DNA from: Ignavibacteria bacterium
GTDB taxonomy: Bacteria; Bacteroidota; Ignavibacteria; Ignavibacteriales; Ignavibacteriaceae
Assembly (NCBI GenBank): GCA_017302895.1
Contig: JAFLBV010000003.1
Coordinates: 321,115 to 385,114, forward strand
Direction of reading: 5' to 3'
Length of the DNA: 64,000 bases
Shown here: positions 42,053 through 50,306 of the stretch, in pieces
How positions within the stretch are numbered: the first letter of the stretch is position 1
Layout of the letters: each line of letters begins with the position of its first letter
Made by a program: the position numbers and the translations under genes
Notes under the pieces: model-generated
The model's input: only the letters and a program-made list of their open reading frames with translations
Databases searched by the model: none
Told to the model about the DNA's origin: nothing

Positions 42053-42481
42053 ATGGAATTTCTTACAGGCAAATTGCATTTCCAGACAAATGGAAATTCG
42101 GACATAAAAGATTTAACTGCTGATGTGGAAAAATTAATCCAGGAAAACGGTTTTACTGAGGGGAGTGTCCTCCTTTTTATACCCGGGTCCACAGCAGCGC
42201 TAACGACAATAGAATTTGAACCGGGGTTGTTGAAAGATTATCCCGAGTTTATGGACAGACTGGTTCCCTCGGGAAAGATTTATCATCACGATATGACCTG
42301 GCATGACGGAAATGGACATTCACATATCCGCGCTGCCCTGCAAGGACCGTCACTTCATATTCCCTTCATCAAAGGTAAACTGACTCTCGGTACCTGGCAG
42401 CAGGTAATTTTCATCGATTTTGATACCCGTCCCAGAGAAAGAACGGTTGTTTATCAGTTTATTGCGAAGAGAGAAGAGTAA
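42053..42481 (+). CDS. yjbQ: YjbQ family protein (UPF0047)
   Basis: The ATG at 42053 is preferred over an in-frame GTG three codons earlier. The 142-residue product has the family blocks GSVLLFIPGSTAALTTIEFE, GKIYHHDMTWHDGNGHSHIR with several histidines, and GTWQQVIFIDFDTRPRER. YjbQ-like proteins can replace thiamine-phosphate synthase weakly when overproduced; the true role is not settled. It is monocistronic, with short GAAGTTTGAAGTTTGAAG-type words after the stop. Confidence 0.92.
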   Translation: MEFLTGKLHFQTNGNSDIKDLTADVEKLIQENGFTEGSVLLFIPGSTAALTTIEFEPGLLKDYPEFMDRLVPSGKIYHHDMTWHDGNGHSHIRAALQGPSLHIPFIKGKLTLGTWQQVIFIDFDTRPRERTVVYQFIAKREE

Positions 42482-42554
42482 AAGAGGGCTGAAGGCTGAA
42501 GTTTGAAGTTTGAAGTCTGATTAATGGATTTTTTGAAATAAAAAGTAAGATAAA

Positions 42555-45377
42555 ATGAAAAAAGTAATTATTGCCCTGTTGTTGTTTGTATCAGGAATTT
42601 ATGCACAGGAACTTGAGTGGACGCCATATTTTGCCACTCCCGAGGATTCGATTGTAATTATATACGACGCTTCAAAAGGAAATGCGGGCTTGATGAATGT
42701 TTTCCCGATTTATGCCCACACGGGAGTGATCACGACGGAAAGCACAAGTCCCGCTGACTGGCGATATGTAAAGACTAACTGGGGACAGAACACTCCCGAG
42801 ACACAGCTTTCATTCGTTGGCGGAACGAAATGGAAAATTGCATTCAAGATTCGACAATATTACAATGTCCCTGCGAATGAGACGATACTTCAGCTTGCTT
42901 TTGTTTTCAGAAATGCAGCCGGAACCCTGACAGGTAAGACCGCGGATGGTGGCGACATTTTTCTTCCACTCTCGCAGCCGGGTCAGACCGCAGCAATACT
43001 TCAACCAGCGGTTTCGGGGATAATTGCACAAAATACTTCCGTTCCCGTTCTCGCAATAGGAGCTGCAGGAACTCAGACCATGAAACTGTATGTGAACGAC
43101 TCTGAAGTGGCTTCGGTAAACAACGATTCGATTACTTACCAGCTTACCGCATCCCAGATCGGAAAAACCAGAATTAAAGCAGTTGCGATCTCAGGATCAG
43201 GCGGCATGGGATACGATTCGGTTTATTATGTGGTAAGAGGAGCAACCCCTGTGCAGGCACTTCCCGCCGGTGTAAAGGATGGAATAAACTACACCTCCTC
43301 CACTTCGGCAACGATGGTGCTGTATGCTCCGACCAAGCAGTTTGTTTATTTGATCGGAGATATGAATGGCTGGGAAATTGACCCGGCATACGAACTTTAC
43401 AAGACGCCTGACGGATTCCGGTACTGGGTTACCATGAACGGTCTGACTCCGGGCAAGGAGTACAGGTTTCAGTATTTCGTGGATAACGCCATCAAAATCG
43501 GCGACCCTTATTCTGAAAAAGTGCTTGACCCCTGGAACGACAAATATATTGACAGCGTAAGATATCCCGGCTTGATTCCCTATCCTGTCGGTCTCACCTC
43601 AAATGTTGTCTCTGTAATGCAACCCGGGCAGACACCTTATCAGTGGCAGGTGACCAATTTCCAGAAGCCACCCAAAGAGAAACTCGTGGTATATGAGTTG
43701 CTCATCAGGGACTTCACTTCGGAACAGACATACAAGTCGATCACCGACACCCTCGGATACCTGCAGAGACTTGGAATCAACTGTCTCGAACTTATGCCGA
43801 TAATGGAATTTGAAGGGAACAACAGTTGGGGCTACAACCCGATGTTCCATATGGCAGTTGATAAATGGTACGGACCGAGAAACGAACTTAAAAAACTGAT
43901 CGACGAAGCCCACAAAAGAGGCATCGCAGTTGTTTTGGATATGGTGCTCAATCACGCATTCGGGCTTAATCCGATGGTTCTTCTCTACTGGGATGCTGCC
44001 AATAACAGACCTGCTGCCAACAGTCCATGGTTTAATCCAATAGCGAAACATCCTTATAATGTCGGCTATGATTTCAACCATGAGAGTCAGGCAACAAAAG
44101 ATTATGTGGACCGTGTAAACAGATTCTGGATAGAAGAATACAAGTTTGACGGCTTCAGATTCGATCTTTCAAAAGGATTTACACAGACCAACAGCGGTAG
44201 CAATGTCGGTCAGTGGGGGCAGTATGACCAGTCGCGTATCAATCTTTTGAAGAGAATGGCGCAGCAAATCTGGACAGTTGACCCCAATTCCTATGTAATT
44301 CTCGAGCATTTTGCTGATAACAACGAGGAAATTGCTCTCGCAAATGAGGGAATGATGCTATGGGGCAATCACAACTCTAACTACAATGAAGCCACAATGG
44401 GATGGCACGACAACAACAAATCGAATTTTAGCGGTATTTCCTGGAAAAACAGAAATTTCAGTTCCCCGAAACTTGTCGGGTACATGGAATCGCACGATGA
44501 AGAGAGAACGATGGCGAAAAACCTGCTGTATGGTGCTTCGAGTGGCGGTTATAATGTGAAAAGTCTTTCGACAGCCATTGCAAGAGAGAAACTTGCCGGC
44601 GCGTTCTTCTTTACTGTCCCGGGTCCGAAAATGATCTGGCAGTTTGGAGAGCTTGCTTATGATGTCTCGATATTCTATCCTTGTGGTACTGACGCATGCA
44701 AGACAGACCCAAAGCCTGTCAAGTGGGAATATTACAACGACAGCAGAAGGCTCAATCTATATAAAACCTGGGCGGAACTAATAAAGCTCAAAAAGAACTA
44801 CGACGCTTTCAGCAGTACGGATTTTATAATCGATGCCGCTACTGCACTGAAGACTATCAAGATAAATCACTCGCAAATGAATGTGGTTATCACGGGCAAC
44901 TTTGGTGTTACAGAGGCGAACTACAATCCCGGTTTCCAGAACACAGGGAAGTGGTACGATTTCTTCTCAGGTGACTCCATGACCGTTTCCGATGTGAACA
45001 TGTCAGTTTCGCTCCTTCCGGGTGAATTCAAAATTTACACAACCATGAAACTTCCGACTCCGGAACCGGGGATAGCCACCTCGATTTTCGAAAAAGATGA
45101 AAACGAACTTCCTGTGGATTTTAATCTGGATCAGAATTTCCCGAACCCTTTCAATCCATCGACAAAAATCAGTTTCAGCATTCCACAATCGGGGATGGTA
45201 AATCTGGCAGTCTACAATTCTGTTGGTGAGCTTGTGAAAGTGCTTGTGAATGAGCAGATGTCGCAGGGGAAGTACAATGTCGATTTTGACGGAGCGGGAC
45301 TTTCGAGCGGAATTTACTTCTACAGACTCGTCTCAGAGGGAACTGTTCTGAGCAAAAAAATGATCCTGTTGAAGTGA
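42555..45377 (+). CDS. Secreted GH13 alpha-amylase-family enzyme with T9SS sorting domain
   Basis: A 940-residue exported enzyme (signal MKKVIIALLLFVSGIYAQ). It has an N-terminal beta domain, a CBM48/branching-enzyme-like domain (about 245-340, LYAPTKQFVYLIGDMNGWE), a GH13 barrel, and a T9SS sorting domain (NFPNPFNPSTKISFSI, GIYFYRLVSEG). The catalytic residues are in place: Asp537 (FDGFRFDLSKG), Glu584 (VILEHFADN) and Asp648 (MESHDEERT); VLDMVLNHAFG is the conserved histidine region. It should cut or rearrange alpha-glucans outside the cell. It stands alone, 50 bases before the PEGA lipoprotein gene. Confidence 0.93.
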   Translation: MKKVIIALLLFVSGIYAQELEWTPYFATPEDSIVIIYDASKGNAGLMNVFPIYAHTGVITTESTSPADWRYVKTNWGQNTPETQLSFVGGTKWKIAFKIRQYYNVPANETILQLAFVFRNAAGTLTGKTADGGDIFLPLSQPGQTAAILQPAVSGIIAQNTSVPVLAIGAAGTQTMKLYVNDSEVASVNNDSITYQLTASQIGKTRIKAVAISGSGGMGYDSVYYVVRGATPVQALPAGVKDGINYTSSTSATMVLYAPTKQFVYLIGDMNGWEIDPAYELYKTPDGFRYWVTMNGLTPGKEYRFQYFVDNAIKIGDPYSEKVLDPWNDKYIDSVRYPGLIPYPVGLTSNVVSVMQPGQTPYQWQVTNFQKPPKEKLVVYELLIRDFTSEQTYKSITDTLGYLQRLGINCLELMPIMEFEGNNSWGYNPMFHMAVDKWYGPRNELKKLIDEAHKRGIAVVLDMVLNHAFGLNPMVLLYWDAANNRPAANSPWFNPIAKHPYNVGYDFNHESQATKDYVDRVNRFWIEEYKFDGFRFDLSKGFTQTNSGSNVGQWGQYDQSRINLLKRMAQQIWTVDPNSYVILEHFADNNEEIALANEGMMLWGNHNSNYNEATMGWHDNNKSNFSGISWKNRNFSSPKLVGYMESHDEERTMAKNLLYGASSGGYNVKSLSTAIAREKLAGAFFFTVPGPKMIWQFGELAYDVSIFYPCGTDACKTDPKPVKWEYYNDSRRLNLYKTWAELIKLKKNYDAFSSTDFIIDAATALKTIKINHSQMNVVITGNFGVTEANYNPGFQNTGKWYDFFSGDSMTVSDVNMSVSLLPGEFKIYTTMKLPTPEPGIATSIFEKDENELPVDFNLDQNFPNPFNPSTKISFSIPQSGMVNLAVYNSVGELVKVLVNEQMSQGKYNVDFDGAGLSSGIYFYRLVSEGTVLSKKMILLK

Positions 45378-45426
45378 TTTTTCGGGAACTGATAAAAATT
45401 GTGAATAGAATAAACCTGAGGAGTGT

Positions 45427-46422
45427 TTGAGACAGAAGTTGATATTCTTCATCATTTTGGGAGCATTTTTATTTTTTCATGGGTGTAAGACTACACCCCC
45501 TGTTAAAATTGAAGATGATGTTACCGGTGGAATTGTAGTAAAGGGAAGTCCCGCGGGGGCTGCAATTTTCCTTGACGGTGTAAATACCGGAAAGACACTT
45601 CCCGATACACTTCTTGCCAAAGCAGGAACACATGCATTAAGAGTTGAGAAGGACGGGTATGTCTCCGAGACTCGAAATGTTGTCATTGGAGCATTCTCAC
45701 TTGGAGAGGAGACTTTCAATCTTGCGCCGGTAACGGAGCAAAAGCTTGTGATTATTGAAGATTTTGCCAATGTCAGTTGTGTCCCCTGTGTCACTTCGAA
45801 CAGGATATTGCGTTCACTCGAGACCGGTACTCTTCTCGATAAAAATGTCATAATGATCAAGTATCATGTTAGCTACCCTTCCCCTCAGGATCCCTTTTAT
45901 CAAGCGAACAAGGCTTCGATTGATACTCGGGCTCAGTTTTACAAAATATTTTCCACGCCGACCACATACATAGACGGGAAACTAAAACCCGTATCAAGCG
46001 ATTCAAATCAGATAAAACAGTATGTTGATCAGCAGCTTGGTGCTCCTGCACGCTTCAGGATGAGCATCAAAGATTCCACTTCGGGAGGAGTTCTGTATTC
46101 CACAGTGAATATAAAAGTCCTCGACCTGCCACAGGTTGATTCAAATGAGACAGTCCTGCATGTTTATGCAGTTCAGACTGAAACTTCATTTTCAACGCCA
46201 CCGGGTTCAAATGGTGAAACTCTCTTTCATAATGTGGTTCGCGGCTTTCTTACCGGTTCGGGGGGTATAATTCCTCATCTTACACAAAATGGCCAGGACA
46301 TCAGCTTCAATCTCGCAATTGCCATCAACAGCGGCTGGGATTTGTCGAAGCTTAGAATTATTGCATTCCTGCAAAACAAAACCACAAAAGAGATCTATCA
46401 GTCAGCAATTTCTAAAAGATAA
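45427..46422 (+). CDS. Lipoprotein with PEGA domain and Omp28-like thioredoxin-fold domain
   Basis: A 331-residue lipoprotein read from TTG at 45427, preceded by GAGGAG. The lipobox is FFHGC (Cys20). A PEGA domain (about 33-100; GGIVVKGSPAGAAIFLDG, HALRVEKDGY) is followed by an Omp28-like domain with a thioredoxin-type site VSCVPC (Cys118 and Cys121) and STPTTYIDG, which carries the cis-proline region. Omp28-like proteins are cell-surface proteins in Bacteroidota and often accompany DUF6029 and TlpA genes, as here. The role is likely in redox or folding of outer-envelope proteins; this is inference. Confidence 0.85.
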   Translation: MRQKLIFFIILGAFLFFHGCKTTPPVKIEDDVTGGIVVKGSPAGAAIFLDGVNTGKTLPDTLLAKAGTHALRVEKDGYVSETRNVVIGAFSLGEETFNLAPVTEQKLVIIEDFANVSCVPCVTSNRILRSLETGTLLDKNVIMIKYHVSYPSPQDPFYQANKASIDTRAQFYKIFSTPTTYIDGKLKPVSSDSNQIKQYVDQQLGAPARFRMSIKDSTSGGVLYSTVNIKVLDLPQVDSNETVLHVYAVQTETSFSTPPGSNGETLFHNVVRGFLTGSGGIIPHLTQNGQDISFNLAIAINSGWDLSKLRIIAFLQNKTTKEIYQSAISKR

Positions 46423-46430
46423 CTTAAAAG

Positions 46431-47159
46431 ATGCGTAAATCAGTTTTATTGGCTTTGGTTATTCTGCTTTTTCCGGCGGTAACCGAGGCACAGACATTTG
46501 AATTCACACCAAATCATACAGTTCTGAACGATTCACTTGGGAGCGAGCTTGTCTTTGAATTTACTTTCAGAAATTTGACCAACTCCCCGCAGACGATTTA
46601 TATAGTACGAACGCAGGAGAATCTGCCTCATCAGGACTGGACATCGTCAATGTGTTTTGATTTGGGATGTTTTGCCCCGTTTGTGGACAGTGTTGCGACC
46701 ACCCCCGATTTCTCAAGTTCACCGCTTCAACCGATGGAAACCAGAGATTTTTCGGTACATATTTTTACTTCAACAATTAATGGAACAGCGACAGTCACCG
46801 TTAAAGCGGTGAACATGAACCAGCCTGCAGAATTTTATACAGTTGAGCTCACGGGAAGAACAATCCCCGTATCGGTAGAAGATGCTGCCATCGTTACCGG
46901 TTTCAGGCTTGATCAGAACTTCCCAAATCCCTTTAATCCCTCCACTTCCATTTCATTTAAACTCGCTAAGAGTTCCGATGTGTCGCTGACAGTTTATAAT
47001 TCGCTCGGTATCAAGGTGAAGGAAGTCTTGAATGGATATATGGTAGAAGGTGAACACCGTGTAAACATTGATGCAAGTGACCTTTCATCCGGGGTTTATT
47101 TTTATCAGCTTAACGCTGGTGATCTTGTTACAACCAGAAAAATGATACTGGAGAAATAA
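46431..47159 (+). CDS. Small T9SS-exported protein
   Basis: A 242-residue protein with a signal peptide (RKSVLLALVILLFPAVTEAQ), a single beta-sandwich-like domain (about 22-150; FEFTFRNLTNSPQTIYIVR), and a T9SS sorting domain (NFPNPFNPSTSISFKL, GVYFYQLNAGD). The N-terminal domain resembles an Ig-like domain seen in Omp28-linked surface proteins, but I cannot name it. Two cysteines (MCFDLGC) may be substrates of the adjacent thioredoxin-like proteins. The start is 8 bases after the previous stop, and its own stop shares one base with the TlpA start (TAATG). Confidence 0.82.
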   Translation: MRKSVLLALVILLFPAVTEAQTFEFTPNHTVLNDSLGSELVFEFTFRNLTNSPQTIYIVRTQENLPHQDWTSSMCFDLGCFAPFVDSVATTPDFSSSPLQPMETRDFSVHIFTSTINGTATVTVKAVNMNQPAEFYTVELTGRTIPVSVEDAAIVTGFRLDQNFPNPFNPSTSISFKLAKSSDVSLTVYNSLGIKVKEVLNGYMVEGEHRVNIDASDLSSGVYFYQLNAGDLVTTRKMILEK

Positions 47160-47650
47160 TGCTGAAGTCTTTATTCCTGTTTTTATTTCTTTTGGCAACC
47201 GGACTTTTTGCTCAGGATGGTCAGAAGGCTCCCGGTTTTTCATTGGAAAACCTTGAGGGGGAGACTGTCGCATTAAGTGACAACACTGACAGCAGTGTGG
47301 TTCTCCTCAGTTTTTGGGCAACCTGGTGCAAACCGTGTATGGAGGAGCTGCCGCATATCGAGAAAATTTATTCGGAACTATCAGGCAAGGGACTGAAAGG
47401 ATATGCGATATCGGTAGACGGTGAGAGATCAGTGGCAAAAGTTGAGCCCTTTGTAAAATCGAAGAAAATGACGATTCCCGTTCTCCTTGATACAAACGGA
47501 GATGTGGCAAGACTCTTTTATGCAAAGGATGTTCCCCATACAGTTTTGATCGACAAAAAGGGTGAAATCGTTTATTCTCATTCGGGTTATAAAAAGGGGG
47601 ATGAGATACAACTGAAAGAGAAGATAATCGAATTGTTGGGAAGCAAATGA
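47159..47650 (+). CDS. TlpA-like exported thiol-disulfide oxidoreductase
   Basis: A 163-residue protein with a signal peptide (SLFLFLFLLATGLFAQ) and a thioredoxin fold of the TlpA/ResA type. The active site is SFWATWCKPCMEELP (Cys57 and Cys60), with the cis-proline in KDVPHTVLIDKKG. It probably reduces or shuffles disulfides in the periplasm; the partner may be the Omp28-like protein in the same operon. The gene begins with the last base of the preceding stop and overlaps the next gene by 4 bp. Confidence 0.92.
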   Translation: MLKSLFLFLFLLATGLFAQDGQKAPGFSLENLEGETVALSDNTDSSVVLLSFWATWCKPCMEELPHIEKIYSELSGKGLKGYAISVDGERSVAKVEPFVKSKKMTIPVLLDTNGDVARLFYAKDVPHTVLIDKKGEIVYSHSGYKKGDEIQLKEKIIELLGSK

Positions 47651-49176
47651 TGAATAAATTTTTACTGCTTCTGTTGACCATACCTCTTACAGTTTTCACA
47701 CAGGATTTTCCCGCTCCCAAACTTCCGAAGGGGGTTACAATTCTAAACCAGACAAAAGCTTCGTATGATTTTGAGAAAAAGATATCGATATTTGAGGACT
47801 GGTTGAACCTCGACTACAGATACGAAAATTTCTCGGCGGGTATCAGATATGAATCATTCCTTCCAAACGACCCGAGTCCTGCAATCAGCAGAGGGAAGGA
47901 AAAATATTCCGATATTGCTTATAAGTACTTTACTGTAAATTTTGGCGACAAAAAGACAAATTTCGAAATTACCGCGGGAAACTACTATGCCCTGGTTGGA
48001 AGAGGCATGGTGCTAAGAAGCTATGAGGACAGAAATCTCCGGCTTGACAACAACCTGCAGGGCGTTTTGGTTAAGGCAGGTTACAGGAATTTCAGACTTA
48101 CAGCGCTCGCGGGTTCTGCAGCCAACTCAAACAACGAGAGAAAAGATGTGCTTTATCTTGCTGATCTCGAATACCGCGGACTGAAATGGCTAAAGGGAGG
48201 TGTGACACTTGCTTCGAACAAACCCGAATTTGATAATGTTTCCAGAACAGACATTGGTTCATTGCGTCTTGAGACATCTTTTGGTGCATTTGACGGATAC
48301 TTCGAATACGCTGTAAAGAAGAATTCCGACATTCAGAACGCTGTTTTTAACAGCTCGGAAAGTTTTGCCGGCAAGGGCATTTATGCATCCGCTTCATACT
48401 GGTACGACATTTTTTCGATAACAGGCGAATACAAGTATTACGACAATTTCGGTTTCAGGTCGTTTGATCAGACGATAAATTACAATCAGCCCCCGGCCAC
48501 CCGGAAAGATTACAGCTATCAGCTCTTCAACCGTCATCCTTCCACACTTGATGCTGACAATGAGCAGGGTTATCAGGTGGAAGCAACTGCCAATCTAAGC
48601 GACAATTCCTCTCTGCTTCTACAATTTTCAGAGACAAAAACTCTCGACAAGGATTCATACATTCAACGAATTTACGGACAAAGCCTTGAGCCTCGAGTCA
48701 AGCTAAGAGAAGTTTTTGGACAGTATTCAAACGAGTGGTCAGAAAAATTCAAAACCACAATTGCACTTGGTTACAACGAGGAACTCGACGAAAATACAAA
48801 AAACTACACCGGTGTTTTGGATATCAGATATTCAATTGACCCCCGAAACACCCTGAGATTTATTTTCGAACATCAACAGTCGAACAACAGGACCACACTC
48901 GAGGATTATTTTTCCGATGTTTTCACGATGGAATATTTGAGATCGCCAAAATATTCGATTGCACTTGTTGCAGAAATGAAGACGAGGGAGCCGATTCCCG
49001 GAAATACTGTCAGAACACTTTGGAGTTATGTTCAAGGGACGATCAAGATTGGGGAACACACCGACCTTAGCCTGCTCGCCGGGTCGAGAGAGGCAGGGAT
49101 AATCTGTATCGGAGGTGTTTGCCGGTATGAGCCCGAATTCAGAGGTGTGGAGATAAAGATGGTGAACAGGTTCTAA
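47647..49176 (+). CDS. DUF6029-like outer-membrane beta-barrel protein
   Basis: A 509-residue protein with a signal peptide (NKFLLLLLTIPLTVFTQ). It has a conserved-looking N-terminal strand block (LDYRYENFSAGIRYESFLP) and GNYYALVGRGMVLRSYEDRN, then a long run of barrel strands to a terminal aromatic (GVEIKMVNRF). This matches the DUF6029 type of outer-membrane protein that accompanies Omp28 genes. The function of the family is unknown. It closes the four-gene operon starting at 45427. Confidence 0.8.
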   Translation: MMNKFLLLLLTIPLTVFTQDFPAPKLPKGVTILNQTKASYDFEKKISIFEDWLNLDYRYENFSAGIRYESFLPNDPSPAISRGKEKYSDIAYKYFTVNFGDKKTNFEITAGNYYALVGRGMVLRSYEDRNLRLDNNLQGVLVKAGYRNFRLTALAGSAANSNNERKDVLYLADLEYRGLKWLKGGVTLASNKPEFDNVSRTDIGSLRLETSFGAFDGYFEYAVKKNSDIQNAVFNSSESFAGKGIYASASYWYDIFSITGEYKYYDNFGFRSFDQTINYNQPPATRKDYSYQLFNRHPSTLDADNEQGYQVEATANLSDNSSLLLQFSETKTLDKDSYIQRIYGQSLEPRVKLREVFGQYSNEWSEKFKTTIALGYNEELDENTKNYTGVLDIRYSIDPRNTLRFIFEHQQSNNRTTLEDYFSDVFTMEYLRSPKYSIALVAEMKTREPIPGNTVRTLWSYVQGTIKIGEHTDLSLLAGSREAGIICIGGVCRYEPEFRGVEIKMVNRF

Positions 49177-49322
49177 AAGAGTTGTTCGGCTGTTAAATTT
49201 TGATTATTGGTGATAAAAATTTTGTAAAAAGCGATTTCTTTCTTAATATTGCATCACACAATTAAAAAAATGACTCCTTCAATGTTTAACTTTTCCGGTA
49301 CAAAGAGCCAAAGGAACAGAAT

Positions 49323-49697
49323 TTGATACGGTTTATCCTTTTACTGATTTTTATTGCTGCCATTGGAGTGATTTATTACCTCCTTTTGGATGGATATGGT
49401 GGACCGTTTGAGGGATTCATGAACAATTACGCTCTTGAGACCACCGGTGTAATAGCAGCATATTTTTTAAGCGTTCTCTTCAAACAAGTAAGCGGGAATA
49501 AATTTGCCAAGGCATTTATCATATTCCTCTTCGCTTCCATCATCGAGATTGCCCAGTTGTTGGACATAAATCTGTTTGGGTCGGTATTTGATCCTCTCGA
49601 TTTTGTATTTTATGCTTTGGGACTCGGATTTGCTCTCTTCATTGATACACAGGTGATTCCCCGTCTCGACGGCACTTACGAAAAGATAAAATTTTAA
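49323..49697 (+). CDS. Small integral membrane protein, VanZ/DUF2809-like
   Basis: A 124-residue protein with three or four helices (about residues 3-22, 40-56, 62-82 and 88-106), read from a TTG at 49323 behind an AGGAAC site. The FASIIEIAQLLDINLFG...DPLDFVFYALG segment resembles the conserved core of DUF2809/VanZ-like proteins. Function is unknown. The heme-binding protein gene follows 20 bases later, so the two are probably cotranscribed. Confidence 0.75.
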   Translation: MIRFILLLIFIAAIGVIYYLLLDGYGGPFEGFMNNYALETTGVIAAYFLSVLFKQVSGNKFAKAFIIFLFASIIEIAQLLDINLFGSVFDPLDFVFYALGLGFALFIDTQVIPRLDGTYEKIKF

Positions 49698-49717
49698 TCA
49701 CAAAAATTTAATTTCAA

Positions 49718-50239
49718 ATGAAAAAAGTGCTCAAATATGCCGGCATTTCGCTGGTTGCCATCTTTTTGGTTATTCAGATATTTCAGGTTGACCATACCAA
49801 TCCCGAGGTAAGGTCTGAACCGCCATGGGATTCACCGCGGACGAGAGAGCTGGCTAAAAAAGCCTGTTTCGATTGTCACAGTGCCGAGACAAACTGGCCC
49901 TGGTACTCATACATTGCACCGGCATCGTGGAAGGTTTATAACAATGTGAAAAATGGCAGGCGCCACTTTTATTTTTCAGAGTATCCTGTCGGTACCAAAA
50001 AACCTGAAGAAGCAATTGAGGAGATAGAAAAAGGAAGCATGCCTCCTTCTGACTATTTACTGCTCCATTCCGAAGCGAAATTGACTCCCCTTGAAAAAGC
50101 GGAATTGATTAAAGGTTTGAGAGCCACTTTTGGTTTGGATAAACAGGGAGGTCAGAAAACCGGAACCGAAGTCAAGCAGGACAACAAAGAGCTTAACGGT
50201 CGGGAAAAAAGAGAAATGGAAGAAGCCAAAGGAAAATAG
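49718..50239 (+). CDS. Haem_bd family membrane-anchored heme-binding protein
   Basis: A 173-residue protein with an N-terminal helix (residues 8-24) and the family core KKACFDCHSAETNWPWYSYI, a single CxxCH (Cys50, Cys53, His54) followed by the conserved Asn-Trp-Pro-Trp, then PASWKVYNNVKNGRRHFYFSEY and MPPSDYLLLHSEAKLTPLEK. It is the typical single-heme domain (Haem_bd) found widely in Bacteroidota, of unsettled function. A strong terminator follows 20 bases after the stop. Confidence 0.93.
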   Translation: MKKVLKYAGISLVAIFLVIQIFQVDHTNPEVRSEPPWDSPRTRELAKKACFDCHSAETNWPWYSYIAPASWKVYNNVKNGRRHFYFSEYPVGTKKPEEAIEEIEKGSMPPSDYLLLHSEAKLTPLEKAELIKGLRATFGLDKQGGQKTGTEVKQDNKELNGREKREMEEAKGK

Positions 50240-50257
50240 CTTCCGGTCAGGATGATA

Positions 50258-50298
50258 TTAAAAAGGCTGCCTCCGTAACTGAAGGCAGCCTTTTTTTT
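50258..50298. terminator. Bidirectional rho-independent terminator
   Basis: AAAAAGGCTGCCT pairs with AGGCAGCCTTTTT across a CCGTAACTGA-type loop; the T run is nine bases long. It lies between the convergent heme-binding and tricorn-like genes. Confidence 0.93.
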
Positions 50299-50306
50299 TG
50301 AGAATG

